Positions 43,969 through 55,650 of a DNA stretch of 64,000 nt are shown here, in pieces. Position 1 is the first letter of the stretch. Each line of letters starts with the position of its first letter. Made by a program: the position numbers and the translations under genes. The stretch is from Brachynemurus nebulosus. Lineage: Eukaryota > Arthropoda > Insecta > Neuroptera > Myrmeleontidae. The stretch spans positions 921,001 to 985,000 of the forward strand of contig JAPWDM010000045.1 in assembly GCA_035578155.1 (NCBI GenBank). Direction: 5' to 3'. Under the pieces are notes generated by a model that made no database searches, was not told the DNA's origin, and was given only the letters and a program-made list of their open reading frames with translations.

Positions 43969-45426
43969 ATGGAGCCTCCCGACGATACAAGCAAGAGAAA
44001 AGAAGAAAGTCAAGTTCAAGAAGGACGAGAAGCTAATCTGTACAATGAGCAGTACTGTACAGGACCGTATAAAATTTACATTCAAAAAAGAAACTTGTCA
44101 GAAGAGAGTAATAGGATTGGAATAAGTGCATTAAAAATTGCACAAATAATACATAATGTTTCAAGAACAGAGGATATCATAGAAATGAAAAAGGTCAGTA
44201 GAAACAGAGTAGTAGTAGAATTTTCAAACTGCAGAGCTGCAAATGAAATAATTTATAATGAAGAAATTATAAATAAAGGATATACAGCATATATTCCAAC
44301 ATTCCTAATAGCACGTGCGGCAATTATTAAAGAGGTCGATACAGACTACACAGAAGAGACATTATTAAACAATATTGACTCGAGACAATTTAAAATAAAA
44401 TCAGTAAATCGGATTTCACGAAGAGAAATTGTTGATGGACAAATTATTTACCGTCCAACCAAAACGTTAAGAATACTGTTTTATGGACAGAGCATTTCAA
44501 GCTATGTCTATATTTGGAAATTACGATTTACATGTGAACCTTACATAAGACGAGTAAGACAATGTTATAAGTGCTTCAGATATGGACATATATACAACCA
44601 GTGCAAAAGTAAAGACGAAAGGTGCGAAAATTGCGGTAGTCAAATCCACTCCAAAAATGTTTGTAGTAGTTCAATCTTAAAGTGCGTTAACTGCTACCTT
44701 AAACACAAAGCTACTGATAAAACTTGTCCAGAAAGACAGCGACAAGAAAATATAAACACGCTAATGGCTCAACAGAATATAAGCTTCCAGGAGGCAGCTC
44801 TCGAGATACCTTCCACCATAAAAAATAGTGCACTGTATTCTGTGAGAACAAGTAACCGATTTAACATACTAGAAGATGATGAAGAATTTCCACAACTGAC
44901 TTTTTTGAAAAACCCCATCAACGACATACCTACTTATACCCCCCCACCAATCTCAAGGCACGGACAAAAAAAACCTACAAATTACAATAAAGCACCCAAG
45001 CGGCAACGTAACGATACAATCTCTAGTTCAGATCGAGAATTCACTAAAATTAATGATCAAAATATATATAAACAAAGAAAAACTGTTAATACCGACTCAG
45101 ACTCTGAAGATCAATTACCGAAACCGGCAACTACAACGCGGGTGTTAATAAATAATCCTAATTACCAAATCAACAAATCTCAAACAATAAAAGAGGCAGA
45201 AAAGGCAATTCAACATAATAAAAGTTTAGTAACAAATGAGAAAACCAGTTCTAGAAAAAATAATTGGGATGAAATTGTAACGTTAGAAGAAGATAATAGC
45301 CAAGTTGCAGATTCTCAAAATACTCCTACCGGGAACAATGATAAACAAACAGAATTTTTACATCCACAACCAGCTGTAGATAGAAAAACGAGATCAAGAT
45401 CAAGCTCAAGAAATAAAACAAAATAG
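43969..45426 (+). CDS. LINE ORF1 protein, 485 aa, three zinc knuckles
   Basis: Start ATG at 43969 in a favourable context (ACCATGG); an ATGTGA just upstream at 43961 forms a minimal upstream ORF. The N-terminal 190 residues contain an RRM-like region (YKIYIQKRN, VVVEFSNCRAAN). Zinc knuckles follow: CYKCFRYGHIYNQC (residues 199-212), CENCGSQIHSKNVC (219-232) and CVNCYLKHKATDKTC (239-253), then MAQQNISFQEA. The C-terminal 200 residues are Ser/Asn/Lys-rich and disordered. It would bind element RNA. No internal stop is present, so the frame may be functional. Confidence 0.88.
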   Translation: MEPPDDTSKRKEESQVQEGREANLYNEQYCTGPYKIYIQKRNLSEESNRIGISALKIAQIIHNVSRTEDIIEMKKVSRNRVVVEFSNCRAANEIIYNEEIINKGYTAYIPTFLIARAAIIKEVDTDYTEETLLNNIDSRQFKIKSVNRISRREIVDGQIIYRPTKTLRILFYGQSISSYVYIWKLRFTCEPYIRRVRQCYKCFRYGHIYNQCKSKDERCENCGSQIHSKNVCSSSILKCVNCYLKHKATDKTCPERQRQENINTLMAQQNISFQEAALEIPSTIKNSALYSVRTSNRFNILEDDEEFPQLTFLKNPINDIPTYTPPPISRHGQKKPTNYNKAPKRQRNDTISSSDREFTKINDQNIYKQRKTVNTDSDSEDQLPKPATTTRVLINNPNYQINKSQTIKEAEKAIQHNKSLVTNEKTSSRKNNWDEIVTLEEDNSQVADSQNTPTGNNDKQTEFLHPQPAVDRKTRSRSSSRNKTK

Positions 45427-45575
45427 ACATAAAATTAAATTATATTAATAACAAAGTGCTTAAATAAGTATATTAAAATTTTAAATAAAATTAGATAACT
45501 AAAGTAATAGATTAAAAAGTGGAAAAAAAATACTAAAAAGCTTCTCTTAAAAAATCTTTAAAAAAAATTAATAAT

Positions 45576-48500
45576 ATGGACTTAAAAATTTTACAGTGGA
45601 ATAGTCGAGGTATTGATCACATTAAAAAGGATGAACTAAGAAATCTATTACATGAAAACAAAATAGATATATGTAGTCTAAATGAAACTCACTTAAAAAA
45701 AAATAAAGAACTTTATATTAAAAACTATACTACAGAACGGAAAGACAGAGCAGAATCAAGTAGTAAAAAGTCATCTGGTGGAATAGCTATTCTAATCCAC
45801 AAAAAGATTGCATATAAACGCATCCCACTAAATAATATAAACGACAAGCTAGAAGTACTAGCAATCGCAATCACTATTAATGGTGACGAAGTAGCCTTCG
45901 TTTCAATTTATGGCCCTCCTAATCACCGAACTACTAGAAACGATTGGGATAAATTAAGAAAACAGATAAATATACCCATGATAATAACTGGAGATTTGAA
46001 TAGTCATCATTTCCATTGGGATCCGTTCTGCGATACCGATAATTATGAAGGAAAAGAATTAGCAGAATTTATTGAAGACAACCAACTTTATATTGCTAAC
46101 AATAATTCCCCCACAAGAGTACCAACTCTGAACTGGCGTAATAGCGTGATAGATTTGACTCTAACAACACCCCGCTTGGCACTTGCCATTATAAACTGGA
46201 GAGTACATAAAGATAGTCTTGGAAGTGACCATTTTCCAATATTATTTGAAATATCAAATAAAGGAGCAGGAAAAAAAGTGTATAAAAAAACTGGCAAAAG
46301 AAATTTTAGAAAAGCAGATTGGAAGTCATACCATCATAATATAGAACTAAAAGCAAATCAAATACAAGAAGCATCAGGCAAACCTTTCTTTGATCAGTAT
46401 AATTGCCTCGTAAATTTAATGAACTCAGCTGGTGATCTTTCAATACCAACAAGAAATCATCAAAATCACAACACACACATAACAAAACCATGTTGGTGGG
46501 ATGATAACTGTAGTCAAATAATTGCGCAAAGAAGAAAAGCTTTATGCGAGTTCAATAAAAACTCAAGCGTCGAAAACTACATCCAGTTTAAGAAAATTCA
46601 AGCCAAAGCTAAGAAATTTCTTAAAAACAAAAAGAGAGAAGCCTGGAATGCTTTCTGTGAATCCATTAACCCGACTACAAATTCTGCGGAAGTATGGCGA
46701 AAAATTAGAAGTATAAATAATAAATCACAAACTACAACCAATAATATAAACGATCCAAAACTATTAAACGAAATAAAAAGTAAATTAAAGCTAACAATAC
46801 GTGAAGACAACTATATAGATAGAAATTTAGAATATAACTCGGAACACCCCATTTTTGATAATATTTCACTTGAGGAACTTGAAATAAGCTTGAACCATAA
46901 TAAAAAGACAAGTACGGGCTATGACGGAATTCATTATCAAATGATTCAAAACCTACCTCAACCAGCTAAAAGGCTTTTATTAGAATTATTCAACCAGTCA
47001 TTAGATAAATGTTTAATCCCTGGAGACTGGAAAAAGGTAATTGTGGTACCTATCTTAAAACCCAATAAACCAATACAGGAAGCGGAATCCTACAGACCTA
47101 TCACTCTACTTTCCTGTATGAGTAAAACCATGGAAAGCATACTGAAGGCAAAAATAGAATGGTTCTTGGAACGAAATCAGAAAATAGCGGATTTCCAATT
47201 TGGCTTTCGTAGACAGAAAGGCACCCAAGACAATTTAAATATACTAAATTTAGACATTCAAAAAGCCTATAACCAAAATGAATATATGTTATGTTTATTT
47301 TTGGATTTGAAAGCTGCTTTCGATAGCGTGAATTTAGAGATTCTATATAACAAGCTCCTACACATTGGAATCCCCGAGAAGTTGAGTTACTGGATATATC
47401 GATACTATAAGAACAGAAACGTCTACTTTCGAATAAATAACGAACTAACTGAGTCCTACAAAGGGATCCGGGGACTACCTCAAGGCTCTATTCTAAGCCC
47501 ATTACTATTTTCAATATACATCAATAAATTCGATTTAGCCATTAACAACAGCACGAACATATTATCCTATGCCGACGACATTTTAATATATACGTCAAGA
47601 GACACACTCGAAGATGCCCAAGAAATCTTACAACACTCCATAAACCGGTTAGAAAGAAAACTAAAATACTTGGAACTAGAACCTTCATTAGAAAAGAGCA
47701 AAGCAATAATATTTACTAGGCACAGAATCATCTGCAGCCCAATATTAAAATTAAACAACAAATGTATCCATGTAGTTAGCTCTATCAAATACTTAGGGGT
47801 ATATTTCGATTCACATTCTAGTTAGTTTCAAGAAATTAATAATATACAAAATAAATGCGCTAATGGGCTAAATATAATAAGAACAGTGTGTGGTACTAAA
47901 TGGGGTGCACATCCCACGTCACTTATCAATCTCTACAATGCTTTGATTCAACCTCACTTCGATTATTCAGCCACACTTATTTGCACAGCTTCTAAAAGTA
48001 GACTCAAAAAACTTGACACTATCCAGCACACAGCATTTAGAGCAATCTTAGGAGCCCTCAAATCAACTCCGATTCAAGCTCTACTAAATGAATGTGTTCA
48101 TGTGCCACTAGATATTCGTAGGGATTTTATAGCTAAAAAGTACCTAACTAAAAGACTATACTTTACAAACCATATACTAATAACTAAAATCAAACAGATC
48201 ATAAGATTTTGGAACGAATCGTACTGGAGTAATAAAAACATCCCACTCTTGATAGAAGCCTATAAAAAATTAACTATCTTAAATATCCCGACTTATAACA
48301 TCATGCCGTACTACAAATATAGTATCAGCACGCATTTAACTAGAATAAACATCGACGACACATCCGTAACGAAACACGACTTAACACAAGTAATAAATTC
48401 AATAGTACGCGAATATATCACGAACGATTGGGACAATATAATCTACACTGACGGATCTATAAAAGCAGAAGAAAATGTTAGCGGATTAGCGATATATAAT

Positions 48501-49298
48501 GAAACAACTGGCTTCTCCATAAAATATAAAATTGGAAGGGCAGTTTCTAGTTGGCTAACTGAAATACTAGCACTAAAAAAAAGTTTAGAAACGATCATGG
48601 ATAAGAAAAACGAAAAAATATTAATAATAACCGATTCCAAGAGTAGTTTAAAATCTTTGTCAAATAACAGCTTCTCTAATTGCAATATCGAATTGGTTTG
48701 CCAAATTAAGGAACTCTATAATCAACTTATCCTCAATAAAAATTATGTAACAATTCTATGGGTCCCAGGACACAGCAATATATTGGGAAATGAGATAGCC
48801 GACAGATTAACCAAAGAGGCCTGCCATGATGGGATTGAAATTGAGGTAGAACAAACTTTAAATGAAATCTATAAGCAATTAAATATAGACAAATTCAATA
48901 AATTTAATGAATGGTTCGAACTTAAAAATCAAGTAACGGGAATCGACTACGAATACCATCACAAAACCGTACAAAAGAAAACATGGTTCAAAAGTAGCAT
49001 GAGCAGGGATTATATAAAGACGATAATTAGAATCAAATCTAATCATACTAACACGCCATATCACTTATATAAAAAACACTTAAAAGACAACCCTTTATGT
49101 TCCTGTGGAGAGGAAGGCAAAATCAATCACTATCTAACATGCATCAATTTAAAAAATGAAATTGATCATCTATACAACAACTTAATTAAACATATAAATA
49201 TATTGCCAGTAAACTTTAACTTTTTAATTAATGACCCAAAAAGTGAAATCGCTAAAATCACTTATAAATTTTTGAAAAAATGTAATATTAACATTTAA
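45576..49298 (+). CDS. LINE ORF2 polyprotein: endonuclease, RT, RNase H; single in-frame TAG
   Basis: 1,240 codons in one frame, with a lone TAG at 47823-47825 (codon 750) that would be TGG with one change. Endonuclease (residues 1-230): LKILQWNSRGID, SLNETHLKK, ITGDLNSHHFHWD, IDLTLTT, SDHFPI. RT (about 480-760): YRPITLLSCMSKTME, FGFRRQKGTQDN, FLDLKAAFDSV, GLPQGSILSPLLFS and SYADDILIY with the catalytic Asp pair. RNase H (about 950-1080): IYTDGSIK, LTEILALKKSL, ITDSKSSL, WVPGHSNILGNEIADRL. C-terminal finger CSCGEEGKINHYLTC. A single nonsense change separates it from an intact frame. Confidence 0.9.
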
Positions 49299-49672
49299 AC
49301 TGACGTGGTGGAATTTAATTACCTTCCTAATAATATTTAATTTAAATCAATTAATGTTTTGATTAAAATTATATAATGTCATTGTGATACAAATATCTTT
49401 TAATTAAAAGTGAAATATTGAATAATTTATTTTTAATATTGAAAAATATTTAAATTTAGATAACTATTTAAAACATACATTTTTTTTCTTTTAAACTCTA
49501 ATAGGTATATATTTCTATTTTAATTTATAAGAGTTGAAATAAATATTGTAAAATTATTGTACATAGTAATAATTGTAACACATACATATATGTAAATAGG
49601 AAAGTTACTGTATAGGCTAATGGCCATAAGTTACTATTTTTGTAATAAGGCCAATAAATAAAAAAAAAAAAA

Positions 49673-50992
49673 GAAAATAATTTATGCATAAATAATCAAA
49701 AATTAGATAATATTCAAAATTTAATAAATAACATAAACTTTTAACCAAATAGTTATATGTCAATCAAGATCGCTCAGCAAAATGACCCATTTACGAAAAC
49801 CGAACTCCAGCGAATACGAGCTGGAAATGTCGTTAATAATTTTCGTATTCGGGAAGGTTTGCTGATACATCTTTCTGGCAAACATAAAAAGAAACGTATA
49901 GTTTTACCAAAATCAATGTTACAATATGTATTAGATTATTTTCATAGATCAATATTTTCTTCACACGCAGGAATTATTTGTACGTACCGAAAAATAGCTA
50001 ATAGATTTTATTATCCTAATTTATATAAAATAGTAAAAGAATATGTAAATAATTGTACTATTTGTAAAGAACATAAACCTGTAAACAAAAATTATGATAT
50101 CGCTTTCCAAAGTCACCCCCCAAAAAATATCTGGGAAAAAATTTTCGTCGATTTCGTAGGCCCAATTATAAAAACTCGTGGACCCCCAGAAGACAAAGAC
50201 TTCAGATACATTTTTCTGGTTGCAGATTCGTTCAGTCGTTGGATTTTTGCGCGACCTACAAAGAAAACAACGTCAAAAGTGGTCATAACCATACTGGAAG
50301 ATATATTTACCACATTCGGATACGTATCAGCAATAGTATCGGATAACCAATCTGTATTTCATAGTGAGAGATACAACAACTTCTGCTTCGAGAGAGCAAT
50401 TCGCCAAATTTACACCTCTCCATATAATCCAAGGGCAAACGCAGCTGAACGTTCTATAAGAAATATAAAATCCAATTTAGCTACTATGATCTCACAATAC
50501 TCAATCAATCATGCAAACTGGAATACCTTCTTGAAATACGCAGTCTTTAGCATCAACAATTCGTATAATTCAGCCATAAATGCTACTCCAGCACAAGTAT
50601 TCTTAAACCGTCAAATGCTAACTCCACTAGACGTAAATGCTGAATTATCGGAAATCTTACAAGCTGACAAACCAAATCCACAAAAAGTCCAACAAGCAAT
50701 CACAAATGCACATGAGCGTATAAAAAATCTAACCGCAAATCGTCCACAAACATCAAACTTTACTATCGGTCAGATGGTCTACAAGAAGATTCTACAACAT
50801 CAACACGATATCGATAAAGAAGCAAAATTCTTACAACGTTTTCAAGGCCCATTCATTCTGCTCTCCTATTTGACACCATGTACCGCCATTTTGCAAGACC
50901 CACGCACTTCCGCAGTCAGTAAATGTCATGTGAGGTATTTAAAACCAGCTTAATTTCCCGTAGCGTTCCGCTTTTTGCGAACGGGGTGAAAA
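49673..50992 (+). mobile_element. Ty3/gypsy retrotransposon remnant, 3' part
   Basis: With 43411-43781 this forms the RNase H-integrase part of a gypsy pol, split by the LINE. Between the LINE duplication and the integrase the frame has one TAA (near 49742). After the integrase stop at 50951-50953 comes a short region with a purine-rich GAACGGGGTGAAAA before TGTGACGAATT, a plausible polypurine tract and LTR start. No 5' LTR, gag, protease or RT was found, and no envelope-like gene. Confidence 0.82.
49757..50953 (+). CDS. Gypsy integrase (398 aa from first ATG), C-terminal part of pol
   Basis: HHCC zinc-binding domain: H..H in YFHRSIFSSHAG and C..C in NNCTICKEH. Catalytic core: VDFVGP (Asp), VSDNQSVF (Asp) and NAAERSIRN (Glu), the D,D-35-E triad with a spacing typical of retrotransposon integrases. 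The C-terminal part has GQMVYKKI and RFQGPFILL, the GPY/F module, and ends CHVRYLKPA. The ATG at 49757 is only the first in frame; the original protein is a cleavage product of pol. No stop lies within the domain, so the integrase frame is intact although the element is not. Confidence 0.88.
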   Translation: MSIKIAQQNDPFTKTELQRIRAGNVVNNFRIREGLLIHLSGKHKKKRIVLPKSMLQYVLDYFHRSIFSSHAGIICTYRKIANRFYYPNLYKIVKEYVNNCTICKEHKPVNKNYDIAFQSHPPKNIWEKIFVDFVGPIIKTRGPPEDKDFRYIFLVADSFSRWIFARPTKKTTSKVVITILEDIFTTFGYVSAIVSDNQSVFHSERYNNFCFERAIRQIYTSPYNPRANAAERSIRNIKSNLATMISQYSINHANWNTFLKYAVFSINNSYNSAINATPAQVFLNRQMLTPLDVNAELSEILQADKPNPQKVQQAITNAHERIKNLTANRPQTSNFTIGQMVYKKILQHQHDIDKEAKFLQRFQGPFILLSYLTPCTAILQDPRTSAVSKCHVRYLKPA

Positions 50993-53170
50993 TGTGACGA
51001 ATTAAATTCGACACATTATTGAATTCTTTGGAAAACGATAATAAAACGAACATTAAATTAATTAATAATTAACCGATTTGCAAAAATGTCAAAACACTGA
51101 CATCTAACATTTATGTTTGAAGTTAATATCAGTCCAATATATCAAATCATAGAATTCAATAAAAATCAATTATATATTAATGCCATCTAGTGGTATGGTT
51201 TCAAATTGACGTTTACATTTCGTATTACCATCACATATTTTTTTTTACAGAAAACTGAAAATTTTAGTTAACGCTTTGTCCATTGTTTGATCGAACTTTT
51301 ATTTCAAAAAAATAATTAACAAACAAATTATATAACAGATAATTAAAAATAAGTAACTTATATTAATTAAAAGGACAATACACTCCTTCTTCTTCTAGTG
51401 ACCGTGGTGATATTAACATCAAACAAAAAATGTAAAAAAAAAGGGAGTTGGTCAAGATGTAAATTAGAAATTGTAACATTATTATAGAAAAGGAAAAATG
51501 CATCATTATTAAGATAAGTAATATTTTATTGTAATTAAAATTTGGAAATTTATTTAAATAATATGAAAATAATTTATATTTAATGTGTATAAGCAAAATA
51601 ATAACTAAATATAATGATATAATTAAATAGAACAATAGCATGTAAGTTAAAATTTAATATTTAACGTCGTCTTGTACTTTAGCATTCATTCGAAATTCAA
51701 AAAAATTTCGGGGATTCAGCAAAAAGTCTACGACTCAAAATTTAGTTAATTCGTAATTTAAAAAGTATAGATATATGTAGCTAATTAAGTAAATTTATAT
51801 TTGTAGATTTATATTTAGATTAACGTTAAGTAAATTTCCAAATATATACACAGATTGTGTTTATAGTTTAATCATTATCAAATCACGTAACTATTTCCGG
51901 TTTAGGTAAACAAAATTTTGAACATGTGCAACCTTTCGGATTATTTCGATATCTCCTCAAATCTTTTAAATCATATAGATCTTTAGTAAAATTTAACTTG
52001 CAACGTTACTTTCTAAAAAATTTCAATTTAAATCTGATTTTATTTTTTTGCCATCTGTAATTCCTGAAATTTCCAAAAGGCGTTCAATTGTGTCCGGACA
52101 GGGGTAAACGCTGGCAGGCTAAATTTAATTTAGTTTGCTCCCTCGTATGAAATCCGACACGTATATCACAATAAAAATTGCAATAGTTTCTTGTCGTAAA
52201 AACCTTTTCTTTCCGATTTCTCTTCAAGAAATCGAAGGAGCACGTTTGGGTAAAGGAAGCCGTATTTTAGGCCCCACTCGTCTCGTGTTTAAGTGTAACT
52301 TAGACACTTTAATTATAGCTAAAAAACAATTAAAATAAAAAGGAAAAAAAAAAAAACAAAAAAATCGAAAAATAAAATAAAAAAAAAAAATTATTTTTAA
52401 TTAATGAACTCAAACAAAATTTAATATTGACTAATTTACAATTTCATAAAATTTGATATTTATAGAAATACACATACAAATTATTCTAGTCATAAATTTT
52501 AAAAGGAAAATCGGTACAGTCATAAAATTCATGTTAGCGACTTTAATTTAATTTGATTAATAACATATTTTCAGAAAAAATCTTTATAACGATATTTAAA
52601 AAAAATTGTTCTGCAAAATTCGAAACTTCAATTTATATTTAAGTGAAAAGTGTACAATTTACTAATTGATGTGGTAATACATTTCCATAGCTGGCACACG
52701 CGATATACTTAAATATCGTGCGTCTCAGTTTGAAAGGTATCGCCACACCAAAGGACTAAGATGCAAATTCTATTTTAAAACCTATCATATAAAATTAATT
52801 TGGATCGGTATATCAGCCATTCAAAAAAATAACCAAGAAACATTTGTGTAAATTCTTAAAACTAGTAATTATTTATTGTCGTAACATTTTAAAGATTTCA
52901 AATATTGTAATTCAAAATTGTTTCTAGTCATCTTTTTATTGTAATAAATTGTAGTTGATAAACTTTCGTATTTCTAATTTAAAACCACCCTTTGGTAGTC
53001 GAAAGAAAAATTTCAGGTTATTTGGGGATCTTGTGGTTTTGGGAAAACGATCTGCGACCATAACCTTCCACTGCCACACACTCTCGTCTCCATAACACCT
53101 GGAGAATGCTCTGCTGATCGAAACCCCAACCAACCCGAAAAGTAGCACCCAAAGCCCGAATACTTATAAC
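50993..53170 (+). mobile_element. Possible 3' LTR of the gypsy element (right end uncertain)
   Basis: TGTGACGAATTAAATTCGAC starts immediately after a purine-rich stretch that follows the integrase stop. The 5' LTR is absent, so the length cannot be read by comparison; the right end is set only by a GC-richer block at 53030-53170. Within it, frames at 51363-51641 (minus) and 52135-52338 (plus) have no recognised domain. Confidence 0.3.
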
Positions 53171-53378
53171 TCCAAGAAATTCAATTTAATCAACAATCAA
53201 TTCAATAAATAATAATAATAATATCTAAATATATCTAATAATAATAATATCTAACAAATAATAATTATAATAATTCAAATTTTTAATTTTAATTTTTGCT
53301 ACAACGTAAAACATTTAGAAACTGTAATTTGAAGATATTTTTCAATTTAAAAATGGCAAAATGAAATGGAAATATTTG

Positions 53379-53648
53379 TGACACTATGGAAACTAGTATC
53401 AAAATATACACTAAACGCTGATTAAATATTTAATTGCCCAATATCCATCCATTAACTTAACGGACGAATTAATCATCAGTTAACAAAAATTACCCTTGGT
53501 GTAACAGATAATCAAAGATTTTAACTACCGTTGAAGTTAATCATTGATTAAGGTCTCAACGGCCGATTAATAATGTTGGTGCAATCGGCTATGTGAGTCG
53601 ATTAAAAATATTTAGATTTTGTGATACTAGTTTCCATAGTCTCACAAA
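53379..53648. mobile_element. 270-bp MITE with ACTATGGAAACTAGTATCA ends
   Basis: Left arm GTGACACTATGGAAACTAGT and right arm ACTAGTTTCCATAGTCTCAC are reverse complements with one change, continuing into ATCAAAATAT. Between them are AT-rich repeats of TTAATCA/TGATTAA. The flanks AATATTTG and CAAATTTTT extend the symmetry, so the duplication cannot be separated from the TIR. Confidence 0.75.
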
Positions 53649-53659
53649 TTTTTATATTT

Positions 53660-53992
53660 ATTTTCTACTATTGAAATATACTTTTGTACAATTTCAGTTA
53701 AAATTATCTTTTCTTTTTCTATAAAATGTTGGTACATCTCGTAGAGTCGATATCTGATATAATAATAATAAAAAAAAAAAAATGATTTTTCAAAATTATT
53801 GAAGAAGAACAAATAAAAATGTTAACCTACGCGAATACCCAACTTCAGCGTTTCCCGAAAATTTGGAGAAACAAAGTATTTTATTAAATATTGAAATAAA
53901 GAAATACACATTAAAAAATTTAAAAAATAATGAAAATTAACTATTTTTTTTTATTTTCGTTAATCAAAGTAGTTTTATTCAATACAAATATT
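53660..53992. other. No recognised feature
   Basis: AT-rich spacer between the MITE and the retroposon at 54004. Nothing was recognised. Confidence 0.5.
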
Positions 53993-54003
53993 AACAAAAT
54001 AAA

Positions 54004-55639
54004 CGGTGGCGAGGACACCTATAGCAGCTGCTCTTGGCATCCGTGAGGGATATTGTCCCCCATTGGTGTCAAGGAGGCTAAGGGTTCCAGGGGTAGTTTA
54101 TGCGCAATACAGTAATCTTCGGATTCCATTAGCCTCTGACTACCCAAGATCGGCACCTTTCCTTCTCGAGGTACCACTGTTTTCACAAAAGATGCCGGAT
54201 CAAAATTTTCGACAAGGATGAATGTCGTAGGATCGACAGTGTGGCATTCTCGTATTGAGCGAAACTTCACCGATAGTCTAGATTGTGCGTAGTTGGAAAT
54301 TGGGGCTGACGCTGCTCAACTGACTGACGAAAGTGAATGTAGTAGCTGATATGGGCATGTTTACCAGTCTCGTGAATCGTGTCAGACGAGTCAAAAAGTG
54401 ATATTTTATCTGTGATTTTGTTTTAACCAAGCTGTGACGAATCTGTGATCCTGGTTATGCCACCCTGGGTTTTCATGCCTGCGGTGGTATTGCTCTTCCT
54501 GTGATATTTCCCTGGCCTTGTTCTTGTCATTTCGATGGGTAGGAATGCGGCTCCCGACGCACTCGTTCTCATCGGCCACACGTACGAGTCGACGTCTGCC
54601 CGAACAGCTTGAGCGAGCTCGCCCAGTAAGGAGACGTCGTCGTCCCTCGTACGGATGCGTTCGTGGGCGTTGATATGGCGGCTTCCGCCCCGTCGAAGTG
54701 ATACGAACACAGGTCAGATGTTGACTTTGTGATACTCTGTGGCATTGTCCCGTTCTCTGTAGCCTCGACTCGGACGAACGTGGCCTAGTTATCGTACCGG
54801 TCTCCCGTGTAGGTTGACCCCGACATCTGACAGAACGGCACATGTACCCAGTAATCAGTTATCTGACAGAACAGTACATGTTGCTCAGTAATCAGATGTC
54901 ACTGTCCCTACACATGTGAGTTCCTAGGTGTCGACGAAGCCATTTCGGAATTGTCGAGACTATGGGGAGCGGAATTGTGTCACAGAGCAAGAAATTTTTG
55001 AAATCTGTGATATTGTTGTTTTTATTTTTTAATAAGATTGTTTTTAATCCGTTTTGTTTTAACGATGTACCACTGAGGGCCTTTTCCACCCGAGGTGGTA
55101 CATCATTTTTTTTTATTCTTATCTGTGATATTTTATTGTGCCGCTGTGGGCTTGCTGTTGTAGCCCTTCAGCGGTTTTGTTTTTTTAACTACTTATTGCG
55201 GCACTGGTCGGCCTGTGGCTCCCCAGTGACGTAATAAGATTTTCTTCTTATTTTTTCTTTGTGATGTTATTGTGATGGTCTTATCTTGTGATATTTTACT
55301 CAATATTCTCCACTCCGAGGCCCTTTACACCTCGGAGTTTCATCGTTGGTTTTCAGTTCTTGGTGACCGGACGTTCTGGCTAGTACTTAGCGTACCGCCA
55401 CCAAGGACTGTCCGCTCGTTATGAAACCCTGGGATGGCAGGGCTCATCGGTGAATTTTATTATGTGTATGTTTGTCCATTGTCTAGTGCATTTATGTGTC
55501 CCTGTCTTTACCTGTAGTTTTTATTTATATTTCTCGTTTCGGCGGCGCATGCCCTTAGTTGGCGATGCCGCCGGGTGCTGCTGACCGCGCCATCCACCGA
55601 CAGCAGTACCCCAATTTTAACCAAAAAAAAAAAAAAAAA
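54004..55639 (+). mobile_element. Hairpin-rich polyadenylated retroposon without clear ORF
   Basis: Defined by an 11-bp target duplication, AACAAAATAAA, at 53993-54003 and 55640-55650, and by a poly-A tail at 55622-55639. It starts CGGTGGCGAGGACACC and is markedly GC-richer than the surroundings. The 3' third holds a row of perfect hairpins separated by TGTGATATTTT-like spacers; a 36-base tandem repeat (ATCTGACAGAAC..AGTAATCAG) lies at 54824-54898. No plus-strand RT or RNase H was found, so it is either the UTR part of a truncated LINE or a long non-autonomous retroposon. Minus-strand frames at 54406-54843 are not supported. Confidence 0.75.
55060..55590 (+). ncRNA. Train of stem-loops in the retroposon 3' region
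   Basis: Successive perfect or near-perfect stems: GATGTACCAC/GTGGTACATC (55063-55103), CCGCTG.GGGCT/AGCCC..CAGCGG (55141-55174), CACTGG/CCAGTG (55202-55228), ACTCCGAGG/CCTCGGAGT (55312-55341), and GGCGGCGCAT/ATGCCGCC (55541-55571). Four are preceded by TGTGAT or TGTGATATTTT. A modular RNA structure, perhaps a protein-binding or RT-recognition region. Whether it is transcribed is unknown. Confidence 0.45.
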
Positions 55640-55650
55640 AACAAAATAAA

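Larger units (their letters stand above)
43782..49672 (+). mobile_element. Full-length, nearly intact LINE inserted in gypsy pol
   Basis: 5,891 bp with a 187-base 5' UTR, ORF1 (43969-45426), a 149-base spacer, ORF2 (45576-49298, one stop), a 370-base 3' UTR ending AATAAATAAA plus poly-A at 49660-49672. An 11-bp target duplication, GAAAATAATTT, lies at 43771-43781 and 49673-49683. It is the youngest large element in the window. RNase H plus multi-knuckle ORF1 place it in the I group of LINEs. Confidence 0.9.

Noticed and set aside
51363..51641. Hydrophobic 92-aa minus-strand ORF downstream of the gypsy integrase
   Set aside because: Composition is that of AT-rich noise (Ile, Leu, Phe, Tyr), it is antisense to the gypsy element, and it lacks any envelope-like signature, so it is not called as an env gene.
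54406..54843. 145-aa Arg/Ser-rich minus-strand ORF
   Set aside because: It lies antisense in a GC-rich retroposon with a plus-strand poly-A tail; composition follows the GC content and no domain or second open relative is seen.
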